Source of the DNA: Lineus longissimus
Lineage: Eukaryota; Nemertea; Pilidiophora; Heteronemertea; Lineidae
NCBI RefSeq assembly: GCF_910592395.1
Contig: NC_088311.1
Coordinates: 126,501 to 190,500, forward strand
Length of the DNA stretch: 64,000 nt
Reading direction: 5' to 3'
Shown here: positions 39,766 through 51,900 of the stretch, one piece after another
How positions within the stretch are numbered: the stretch's first letter is position 1
Layout of the letters: each line of letters opens with the position of its first letter
Translations under genes and position numbers: made by a program
Notes under the pieces: generated by a model
The model's database searches: none
Seen by the model: only the letters and a program-made list of their open reading frames with translations
What the model was told of the DNA's origin: nothing

Positions 39766-41561
39766 GAGATGTCTCTTGGTCAAATTTCTCTTCGAGTAAT
39801 TTCTAATTGAGGAGCCAGCACAATTAAATACTCCATTGACATGTGTGATGTTATCATCAGTATCTTTGTCACACAATTCTGTATCCACTTTCATCTCGGT
39901 TGTGTTGGCATTTGTTTCAGGTCTCGCACATTCCCAATGTTCTGTTGATTGTTGTGGATGATTTGAGACCAGCTATGGGCTGCTACGGCTAAAAATCAAA
40001 CGAGGACTGGCGAGGAATTGTAAATTCGAGGGCAGGAGACCTTTGCATCAATGAAGACTGACATGGTCCCCTCTCGATCTCGTCTATCGCCAATCGCTGG
40101 CGGCCTCTAGTGTTGAGACATTAAACAGTAAATTTTGCAATTCTCGACGATATTGAGACTGCTGCTCTCTCTCCAATTTAGTCGATATAAGTGCTATTAA
40201 TCGTTAAATTTACCTTTCCTTCGTATATCTAGTATTTGAAGTGGTATGTATTGACGCCATGTGTTGTTGTCTGTATTTGTGGATCTCATTCAGTGTAGGG
40301 GCCTACTGGACCACTCCCAAAATCGACGCAGTCGTCGCCCGGAAGCAAATGGTCTGGTGATTCCCCTGAAAACTCGTCCGGCGACTATAAATAGGCTGTT
40401 TCTGTTTGATCAAAAAAGCCATTCGATTGAAACAAGCGCTTGATTGAGGATGTACTTTTTATAAGTATTGCACGAGATGAAGATGGTTTGATTCTCCGTT
40501 CTGTTGGCTGCTTGTTATCTCGTGGATTGTGAAGCTGAACAAGGACCGACTCCCTGGGACTGCTGGGTCGGTGGTGGGACGCTATGGTTGTCCTTTTGTT
40601 TTTAGTTGATGTCTGGTTTTGGGATGGTGAATGAATGTTAAAATCTGCCCTCAGTGCTATATTTATTTACTATTTTGGCATCTACTGAAGAAAAGTCTTT
40701 TGCCAAGATAGGGAACGGGCGCTTTTTATGGTGAGTCGCTTGGTAGGCTTACCTGTTAAGTGTTGTTGTGAGGTATTAATTACTGTAAAAAAATCATTTC
40801 TGCAATCTATCTCACACTCGGTTCCAGGTCCAGTTCTGTTACTGAGTTTCTAAACTACTAAACAAGCAGTATTGCTCAGCTTGGAGTAACCGGCCTAAGA
40901 ACTTAGTCACTTCCTAGTCATCTCTCTCTCACTAATGGACCGGAGGGGTCTAGGAAGGGGGTCACTCTGTATAAGTGCATCCCAAAGTGCATTCCATCCT
41001 ATTGCAAATGATGGTAACTTGATTAAATCCTCAACCTTTTGTTTTCACTCTGCATATATTTTAGATTCACCATTCAACTCTAGGCATGTTGATGTATGAC
41101 TCTATCAGGTACAGAGGCAGGTTGATATATATTTGAAAAGCTTTGTTTTTATTACCGGTATTACAGTTTACTAACACTAACTGCGGTCTACTTATTATCC
41201 TTTCAGAGTGTGTGCCAGAGCATGATTGTTCATTTATTTCCTGCTGGATACTACACTCCTTAAATAGTGATTTACTCCGAGCTGTTTATCAGTTACCGTG
41301 GTGACACTTCTGGACATCTATTACTGGGCACCCCATTGCTGGCCTGTCTGGATAAACATTGTAATATGATTTGAATGCAGTGAAATTTGACTGTGTTTTC
41401 ATGGCAGTATCGTAAAGGCTGATGAGGTGGCAGACGGGAGACTGGTGATACACCTAACAGGATACAATGTGTATACTTACTGTCTCCTGTGGTAGATAAG
41501 GGATAGTTGATGTATCTTATCTAGACTTGCTTGTATTGAACTTTGGTTTACGAAGTGGATC
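39766..41561. other. Region upstream of the receptor gene
   Basis: No coding exon supported. The promoter and 5' leader of the receptor gene starting at 41562 should lie here, but I cannot place a start site. Confidence 0.4.
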
Positions 41562-42910
41562 ATGACGTGGACATGGGTGTTTGTGTGTGGCGTGTTGATG
41601 TTGGTGGTCATCATTCCTGGGGCTCAAGGATTTTTTGGCATGAGAAAAGGAGGTAAGTTTGCAGTTCAAGAGACGGACTAGGTACTGCTCCCATCAGCCA
41701 TGTCAGATATGCTCCAGTGTCAATAAGATTGGAACAGGAGCATTTTCCATTGAATGACCTGAGGGCAAACTTGTTCATGTTGTTACCAGCCCAATATCTT
41801 GAAGTGTTAGGAAATCTGAAATCAGTTATATATGGGGTCACTCTGTAGCACGGAACGAGTCAACCTAGATTATGCAACTTGTAAACAAAGCATAACGATC
41901 TTTTAGAAATCAACATGTAGAAAATAAATTCCATTTCATGGCTGTTGAGGCTTGCTACATTTCTCCAGCTAATCATTATCAGATATTGTGGTGTTTTTAT
42001 TTCTGGGGCACGCAATGTTGTATTCTCTGACTGTGTTTAGGTTCTGCTAGGAATAAAAGGTCACTAGGAGAGAAAGGAGGTAAAATGAAACCACACTTGG
42101 ACGAGCGTCTTAACAATAACATCCTTTGTATAAATCGTGACCCTTCTTCACTCTCGTCATACTCCATGAATGTACTCGGGAACATATTCATTTCCATATT
42201 CTATAGATCTAAATCATGTGAAGGCACTCTTTAATAGTGAGAATATTTGATTTTAGAGTGGGGAGGGAAAGGGGGGGCTGTTCTCTAATAGTATACTGAC
42301 ATTGACTTAGACTGGAGGTCATTGGAAATGATTTCGTTAGGGGGGGGGGGGGGGGGGTGACTGTTGTGTAGTTGAGGAAACAGGCCAAGATTTAAGCTGA
42401 TCCTGTCTGGCCATTGATACCACCTGTCACCTCGGGTCCAATTATTCCTGTATCATATGTTGCATATCAGATGCCCCTGTGCCTGTAAAACCTATAACTC
42501 ACCCTTCAGAAAATGTGACCCGTCACAGCAAAACCAGGCACATGTCGCACAGAAGATAAGCCTAAATGACACCGGGAGATAATGGAAGAAATTGATGTGC
42601 TCATATTTCACAAAAGGCAGACAACAGACAAATGAACAAACAGTCTGTCTCAACCTGCCAAGCTCAGAGCGACATGCGCCTGCTTTTGCTGTGACGGGTC
42701 ACAAATGTGGCTGTTTTACACTCTTACTTGTTGTCATGCACGTCCCATGCAAACATTACACGGCTTTCTTACAGTTCATCGTAGCTTTCACCTGAAGAAT
42801 GGATTAGGCTCAGACTCAGTGAGAAATGTCTCTTTTTCCTCAACACCATACATGTACCAGTTAGACACCTTTATGGTATCATTTTTCAGATGGTGATGAC
42901 ATCGTTGGTG
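41562..42910 (+). CDS. Receptor exons 1-3: signal peptide and two microexons
   Basis: Exon 41562-41652 encodes MTWTWVFVCGVLMLVVIIPG followed by AQG, a clear signal peptide with predicted cleavage near residue 23. Two very small phase 1-1 exons follow: 42041-42079 (39 nt: GSARNKRSLGEKG) and 42890-42910 (21 nt: DGDDIVG). Both can be skipped without changing frame. The first carries R-N-K-R-S, a furin-type cleavage consensus. The microexons are supported by splice signals and phase only; the donor of the second could alternatively be 3 bp earlier. Confidence 0.6.
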
Positions 42911-45900
42911 GTATGAATCGGAAATCTACTTTTGATCATTACCCTGGGTGGCATTTTTCTCATAGTATTTGATGTTATAGTTTTCTTGGCATTTTAATAT
43001 CCATAAAGATGCTATTATCACCTGGTATTCAGCATACCTTTTCCTGGATACAGTCATTTCTCCTGTTCTTTTTTAGTCCCACCTAAGTTCTGCATATCTT
43101 TGACGTGTAAAATGAAGACACATTCCTAAAAACCAAAACATAGGCTGACACAGAGCATGAGAGAGGTCCATTGTTAATAGACGTGTAGAACTATGACAGC
43201 TTATGACAGCTTCGAATGAACTTGAACCCTCTGCTATAGTAGGCCTGGTAGCTCTAGATGATTATGGCATTGGTAGACTGCTTCCAGCTTTTCTATGTCT
43301 CCAAGTGGCCTCTTTATCATTCCACTGATGTCCAGTATGGCATGATAGGCCTGTCCAGGTTTGGATGGGTGGTCAGCGGTATCAATAGCAAGAGTAGGGA
43401 GCCTCATACTGGTTAACACTGCTGACTACCACGCAAAAGGGCCCAGGTTCAATTCTGGGGAGAATCAAGGATTGTATTTCACCAAGTGGGAAACATCAGT
43501 AGCTTTCGTGGACTTAACCTCTCCCCAAAGTCGTATTCATTACGCCAATAAACCGTATGTGACGCTTATCCCGCCTTGGGGGAGGAATACTCCCTGGAGA
43601 AGATCACCTCCAAGTGCAGAGCGTATGCTGAAGAAGAAGAATAGTAAGGTGATCCTACAAACTGAGCTAACAAACACCCCTCTCTTGACCTACACTAACC
43701 ACAGCTTACATTGCTTTTCAGAACTGTGGATGCTAGGTGATGATCCTAACAATGCAATAGCTGGAAGCACAGCTGTAGGAGTGTGTAATGTGACCAGTCC
43801 ATCAATAACATCACAAACAGACTTCAATGCTAGTAATCTGGTCATCAAAGACTTTCATGGTACTCCTCTGCCAGCTGAGTCAATTGTACCTATTTCCAAC
43901 ACAGCAGCACGCTTCACGATCAAAAACATTTCGAAAAGCCAGTATGGGAAATATAAATGCTATTACAAACGCGAGTTGATATATGACAGATGGATTTATG
44001 TTGGTGGTAAGATCTTTGTGGTCATTTGTTTGTATGTTTTCTCCAAATTGATCTCTTCAACAATGAATGCCACCTATGTGTGTGTGATAGTTGGAAATCA
44101 ATTTGGAGAAAGTCCAAGAAACTTTGTTGTTAGTTGTTTCTCAGACTTTCCTTCCACAACTCCTCTAAAGAAATCATTTGCATGTTTTATTGGAGAATTC
44201 CCATCAGCACCAGACGGGATTTCAAGAAAGCTCATTATTTCTCTGAGAAGCAGCTAATAAAATGTTCTGCCCCCCCCCTCCTCCCCCCATGTGTTGGTTA
44301 TGGTTACTCTTCATATCATGCATGCGTTCTGTCCTGTTTCAGAGCTCTACTTCTACGGCGGGGACCTTGCGGGCATAGGGACAACAGTGAAAGGTGTCTG
44401 TAATGCCTCAAAATGTGATAGTTGTAACAATAAGGCTACGTCTACATCAAAAACTGAGAATTCCATCAGTGATTCTCTTGTTATTGATCATGCCAATGGA
44501 GAAAGAATAAACAATACACAAAAAATGTCTTCAAACGCTATTGAATTTACAATACCTAAAGTGCATCGAAGTCAGTCTGGTCGGTATATCTGCTACTATC
44601 AGCCCGGTGTGGTGGCAGTCCTGATCAACACCACGACATTACTTGTCGGTGGTAAGCCAGTAGAAACTGCTGCTGTTCCTAACTTGTCACTTGCGTGTTA
44701 TTACCAGTAACATCTCTTCACTGTACACCTTAACTGCACTCACTTAGCTTGTACGGAAGCCATCTTTCCCTCCCTTGGCCTTAGGGTCACTCCTATCCCA
44801 ACAGTGCTTCACTTACAACTTACAAACCGTGATGCCTCCTCCAAGGCCCAAATCGCACTTACATTGACCGAAGTTGAAAACAAAATTATATTCTTTGGGC
44901 AGATGAGTTGACCATGTCTAAATGTGATAAACAGCTGTGTGCCATTGTTGTCCCTGTGGCCACTTGGTTCTTTGTGGTTCATCTGAGCTGTAACATCAGC
45001 CATTCTTATTCGCTCCAGAATCTTGGTTTGATAATCTGACGGGCTCATTCGTAGACATTACTCACATTGTAAAATGATTCTGATCAATTTCAGAGCCGAT
45101 AGTACTCGGTCTTGGTGCTGGGGGGAGAAGTGGCCATGGGACGGTACCCATAATTGCTGGGACAACAGTCTATGGCATTTGTAATGCTACAGGCATTTCA
45201 ACTAAATCTCTCAAATCCAATCATCACTTTCCTGCCATCTATCGTGTTATTTATTACAATTCAACTCGACAAGAACTAAAAATTCCTGAGAAACAGATAA
45301 AAATCAAGCCAATTTCTCAAGAGGTGATTGGGTTTGAAATGGCTCATGTGAAGAAGAGTCAATGTGGTGTCTATATATGTCGCTACGGCCCCCTCTACAC
45401 CGGCGTCCTGATCAGTACAGTGTGGTTACAAGTTGGCGGTAAGACTGTTGCAACTTCCAGCTTCTCCTGGTGAACATGCTTACTTTGGGAGCCATTCAAA
45501 TAACTAAAGCAATGCTTTTGTATTGATAACTTCGCACTGTGAATAAAAAGTGTCAAACTGAATGTGAGCTCAGGTTAACAAGGTCTTTAATGTTTAGTGG
45601 TGTCAAGGATAACACAATTTGTCATTTGCTCTGATGAGTTTAAAGTTTGTGAAGTGTAACCAGCTTATATCTAGGGTTTATTTTAGTATACTCACCATGT
45701 TAAACCTGAAGCTTAACTCTTAAGTTACTTGTGAGGTCGCTGTACCAGACGTGCCAGAGACTGTGGTCAAGTTCATTTGAGAAGCCAAAACAGCTGCTTG
45801 ACCTACTTCGTGTATCAGGGATGCCAGTTGACTTGTGGTATAGATGGCATATGTGACACAGTCACGTCTGGTTGTATGTGGCAAGGCTGAGAGGTTCCTT

Positions 45901-48900
45901 CCATCCCCCCCCCTTCCCCCCATTGGGTAGCCTGTATTATTCCTGCCACCTCTCACAACTCATCACTGTTCTGGTTTTCTCAAGTGAACTTCCTGCTCCT
46001 TGAAATCTGGATGATTTACGGAAATCGGGCACTCTGTTGCGGATAGAACTGGTCTAATTAGTGTAGTATTCTGTTGTTATCTGGCAGAAATTCTCACCAT
46101 GATTTATCAGTCGTGACCTAAATTGTGAACTTCCAAGTAGTACCATCTCCAGAGTCAATCTTTGCCTTTTGTGCTGATGATATGGCCAGAAATGAAAGTC
46201 TGCCAGAAATCTGGGATAGCTTGTGGGCAGTGGAGAAGTGCTGGCAAAGAGGGCAGGACGCAGGGCAAATCTGGGATGACTTGTGGGCAGTTGAAAAGCC
46301 AGGGTGCAAATCAGCTGAGAGGAGAAGGGCAGTGTGCAGCTCCCTTCTAAAATGGCCGAGCAGAAACACTACTTTATAATCAGTATCATGGGTAACCGGA
46401 AAAACGCCGACCGACCGACCGACCGACCGACCGACTGACCGACCGACCTTCCGACCTACCAACCCAAGGAGTTTCGTAGTTGAGTCGCAGGTCTCATAAG
46501 TCAATGTGATATATAATCCACGATAGCAGGTCACGTGAAATGAAATTGTAAACAAGCGCACGTGCGCTGGTCAAATGACAACAAAGTTGCAGTTCATGCA
46601 TTGCATCGGTCGAGACACTCGAGTAGAAAAACTACAGTGCATAGATTAGGCCCAAATCATGTTTTTATATCCACCGACCATGTAGACAAAGCATATCTTA
46701 AGAGAATCGTTATCAGTTCCTTACCGCGTGGGCTCGTTTTCCCGGTATAATTGACTGGAGATGCTGCTGTCAGACACGTCGGACTCCATCAGTGGCACGT
46801 CCATTGCGCTGGGCACTACACAGATACATGTGCTATAGAGAAGCGAAAGGGATACTGCATATGACGGTAGGTTGGCAGGTCAGTCGGTCGGTCGGTCGGC
46901 GTTTTTCCGGTTACCGGGCTATGAGGCGCGAATGGGATGCCGTAAGTGAGGTTGTCAGAGTCGGCGAGTAGGTCGGTCGGTCGGTCGGTCGGTCGGCGTT
47001 TTTCCGGTTACCAGTATCATGGTGTGAAGTCTTTAATCTGTTTATACATTGCTCAAACCACCATGGAATACATTGGTGTTAAAATGATTCAATGAAAAGA
47101 CTTTATCTTGCTCGGCGCGTTGTCATAATGTTTTCATGACTTCATGTATTCAGTCTTATTCCTCTCGTATTGATGGGATGTCTGTTACTTTCAGAGAAGC
47201 CGATGAAACCATTTCTAAACTTAACAAACCAGGATGCTGTTCTCGTCTACAACTGGGAGAATTTGACCATCATTATATCTCCCACGATTGACCAACAGAA
47301 TGCATACACTCATGATCGGCGAGAGACGGATAAGCGTCTGCTGACTAAATGCCAGATCTGGTTTAATTGGAGGTGAGTGACCACAGATCCCAGAAGGTTG
47401 ATGTTAGAGCTCAGTATGTGCACTATCACTCGGGCTATGGCTATAGTTAACATTGCTGGACCATGGGTTTTTCACTTCCCGCCAATGTCAATGTTTAGAT
47501 TTTGAAGATTAGTTCATCAAGGTTCTTGAGACACCTCTCCTTTGAATTACACCGAGGTACGTTTGAGGCACTGACAAATACAAGTACGGGTCATGTGTAT
47601 CACTACTATTTGTTTTCTGATATCATTATGTTTTACACATGTTATTCATATACTAATCCACTCCAGTGTTGCTGTGACTGGTAAAAGGTAAGTACATGAT
47701 ATCACTTGTTGACAGACAGTTTAGTTCATGGTTCTGGGTGCATGTTTGCTCACGTGCTCATATATATGTGCTGACTATAGCTTATGTAAAGAGGTGGAAT
47801 GTTCAGCTTTTATGTGACCCCATGCAGCTGCAGATATGCTGGTACTGCGAGTATTGGGACTCCCAATCGGGTGAGGTATATACAGCCAGATGCAGCTCTC
47901 GCTTGCTCACTCCATGCTGCTACAATAGGAGCTTACCGTCTGCAAAACAGAGGCATCAAAACTAACACATGACATTTCTTCCTAACATCAACTGTAAATG
48001 TTTGATGCATGTATAAAGCTTTGCATTGATACATAATGTGTTGTATCTAATGTCCTGCATGACCGCCAGGTGGCAGAGTGGTGATCTCCCGGAACAACCG
48101 TCCTTCACGTACCGCCTCCAGAAACCTGCGCTGCAGGCTGTGACCATTTAGGGGGCTTACTACATCAGTTTCTACTGACGGTGGCCAATCGGGGTGCTAA
48201 TTCTAACATATTGTAATAGCATGACAATTACTTCTTCTATACCTTTAACCCTGGCTAATTCCCTCATAGATTTGGCAAGTTTGTCCCTCTGTCATTGGCT
48301 TGAAGAGCAAGTCTTCTGTCCAACATGGTGCCAGTGAACATGGCCTCTTGGTTCGATGGATGATCCAGTAGGAGATGTTGGTTTTGTTCTCCTCAAATGA
48401 ACTTCGCTCCTATTGTTGATGCAGAATTATTTTGATATTAAGTGTATTCTGTAACATTTTGTGTGATTTGTCTGAACTTGGAGTGATGTTTTGCTGTGAC
48501 ACCCTGTCTTGTCTGGTGCAAACAATGACAACTGGTAAAGCAGAGGCCAAGTGGATGGGTTGCGGAGAATTCTGTGAATAAAGGCGTGACTATGTTAACG
48601 AATCTTGACTGTTAACAATCGAATGTGAAGTTGGTTTTAATCATTTAGACTTTTCTCGTCGTAGCATTGGATAAGCAAACCTCTGTCTAACAAGGTGTTT
48701 TTTGCAGGTGCAGCAGAAGTATGCCGTTTACAAAATGTGACATGAACACTTCAACAAATACGTGTAAGGTTCCTCGGAAGGTTTATCGAGATTTAAGTGG
48801 CAGAAAACCACCGAACTACACGTGCATCAAGGCTGAATGCTGGAATGACGCATTTGGGAACTCGTCAGCTGTGTACAGGGTTGACCTGGCTCAAAGAGGT

Positions 48901-51900
48901 GAGGTGATCGGCCATCATGGAACAAGTCAATACCGTCTGCTTCCAAAGTCAATAACGTCTGCTTCCTAATTCTCATTGTAGATTAAGGCATATTTTGTCT
49001 AAAATGTTAATATCTTGTACAGGTGCTTGTTTTATCATGAAAGGGATACCACAAACTGCTTCATGTTAAGAATGGTACTGTTATTACTGCACAGGATGAG
49101 TGTCTTGAGCTATACAGGGCTGGCTCTGTTGAAAGTCACAAAGAGCCATCAGAGGTGGATGGTTGCGCTACATTATATTTCTAATCACAATTTAAAAAAA
49201 AATAAATTGTCATTTTTTATCATTTTTACCTACTTCATTGCAGTGAGGCCTGCTCCAGTGCCATCAATCACAGCAGCTATTGTTAATAGTAGATCAGTTA
49301 AATCATCTTGGAAACCTGATAAAAAATGGCGCATGTTTGGAGGAAAAGTTTTCTACGACATTGAATTTAATGCAAAGCAATTTCATCATCAGGTAAACTC
49401 ACTATCTGTGAACAGGAAGAATGTTTCTTTTTCTTTGGACTCTGGAGTAGGGAAGCATCCAGGATGTTTCTGTAAAGACCCAGGCATGTCTAGTGTTTCC
49501 ACTCCCTTACTCAGTAACTGCTGACAGGGAATGCTAGTTGAAGGCAGTCCCTCAGTATGGGAAGCTCAACTGCTGACAGGGAATGCAGTTGAATGCAGTC
49601 CCTCAGTATGGGAAGCTCAACTGCTGACAGGGAATGCTAGTTGAATGCAGTCCCTCAGTATGGGAAGCTCAACTGCTGACAGGGAATGCTAGTTGAATGC
49701 AGTCCCTCAGTATGGGAAGCTCAACTGCTGACAGGGAATGCTAGTTGAATGCAGTCCCTCAGTATGGGAAGCTCAACTGCTGACAGGGAATGCTAGTTGA
49801 ATGCAGTCCCTCAGTATATGGGAAGCTCAACTGCTGGCTGGGAATGCTAGTTGAATGCAGTCCCTCAGTATGGGAAGCTCAACTGCTGACAGGGAATGCT
49901 AGTTGAATGCAGTCCCTCAGTATGGGAAGCTCAACTGCTGACAGGGAATGCTAGTTGAATGCAGTCCCTCAGTATGGGAAGCTCAACTGCTGGCTGGGAA
50001 TGTACTCCAGAATTCAAGCCAAAAGGGACTGTCATTTCCTGAACAACTGTATCTTACGTTGTCAAATAATTGCTTTGCTCTTCTATCATTTTCAGTGAAA
50101 CCCTCCCCAGTCAAGTTATCTCGGCCACATGTCACTGACCCAAGGTCGGTGGTATTGAGGTGGCAAAAGGCGCATGCCACCTATGAACTTCTGTACACCG
50201 TTACATTAAGCGCCACTAATTTCGATCATAAGGTATTTTGTAGTCTGCTGCTTGTTGATTGGCTTCGGTTTAACTCCTTTAACCTTGTATTGTGCGTATC
50301 TATGAAACCATAACGTGGCAAAAGCCCCATCAGTACTCAATAACATGTTGGGAGACTCTCGACCCAATCTCATGCTGATTTTGGTTGGTGTGTAATGTTG
50401 CATGGTTGTGGGGCACTTTCCAGATGGCACTGCTTTGGTAATGGTTTTTTCTGTTGAGTGGTGGGGGGGGACAAGAGAATCGGGTTCTTGCATTAACATC
50501 AAGAGCTGTCTGTGTTAAGGCTTTTGCTGTGGCTTCCCATCATGCCCTCTTCCTTCACGTTTGTGGTACTCGCTGTCAAGTATCTCTAGGCTTTGACCTG
50601 ATGTACTGGTCCCTATACATGTATCCTATACCAGTACACATTTTGGATGAATTAAGGGATAGAATCTATACTTGATGTATTCGGCCATGTTCATTACTAT
50701 TGCTAAAATCAAGAGAGGTTTCTGTCTTCTCCGCCACACTATAGAGTCTCGCCACACTATATAGAGTCTCACCACACTCTATAGAGTCTTGTCACACTCT
50801 ATAGAGTCTTGTCACACTCTATAGAGTCTTGTCACACTCTATAGAGTCTTGTCACACTCTATAGAGTCTCGCCACACTCTATAGAGTCTCGCCACACTCT
50901 ATAGGGTCTCGCCACACTCTACAGAGTCTCGTTATGGTGGCATAGAACGTTTCAGGTCCAACTAACATTTTATTTAAACTAGAGGTAAACTGCATCGTGT
51001 GTACGTTGAAATGCATGAGTGCAGTTTGCCTTTAAGTTGACTCCCATCCACTGTTGAATCCAGTAACACATAAACTGTAGGAAACCTTTCAAACCAAGAT
51101 AAGTTACATATAAATACATTGTATTCAAACCTCTATCACAGCTTATGAATGACCTGTAATGTTTATGCTAAATGTGGAAAAGGCCTCTCAGGTTGCACAG
51201 TTAACACAAGATGCGTTTCCTGCTGTAACCTGTTAATGGGAGAATTAGTTGCCTTTGTACACAGTGACTATGCACAGTGACTATGCACAGTGACTATATG
51301 CACAGTGACTATGCACATTGAATATGCACAGTGAATATGCACAGTGACTATGCACAGTGAATGAACACAGGGTTGCCAGCTCAGAGCAAGTTAGTGTCAC
51401 TGGTCAGTTGTGATCATTCCTCAGATCCAGTGGGGTATGTATGACTCAGCATGGCCGACCTGTTGCCATGGGTAGCTGTTGCTATGAGCATGTGTTTTGG
51501 CATGGCCTGCCTGATTATGCCGATCAATCAAGCTGCCCACATCAATTATGATTGCATCAGATGAAATGCACAGGTCTGGATTCAACACATGTTTCGGGTC
51601 TAACATTGCTTGATTTACCTGATTGTCAATTAACTCATTCATTACCTTGTTTATTATGGATTTTGTTTTTTATACTTCCTTTATGCTTTTTACATGAAGT
51701 GTGTCAGTGAAAAAAACAGTTTGCCACCATTTCTTTACAATTTTATAACTCTTTTGCCTGGCTCTGATTTCATGTTTACCTTGCCAGGATAGTGAGGCTA
51801 TATGAAAGTGCAGAGTCCTTCATTGTTAACTTTTGACAGAAACAGTGGCTCTAATGCAAGATGCATTGTCATTATTTCAAAACCAGAGGTTCCTCAAACA

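Noticed and set aside
42340-42357. Run of 18 G (also 17 G at 30383-30399)
   Set aside because: Simple homopolymer tracts in introns; length is unreliable in sequencing and no adjoining G-runs make a convincing quadruplex motif.
49508-50003. Array resembling a CRISPR locus (regular repeats)
   Set aside because: Direct tandem units without unique spacers, in an animal intron; the same applies to the other arrays.
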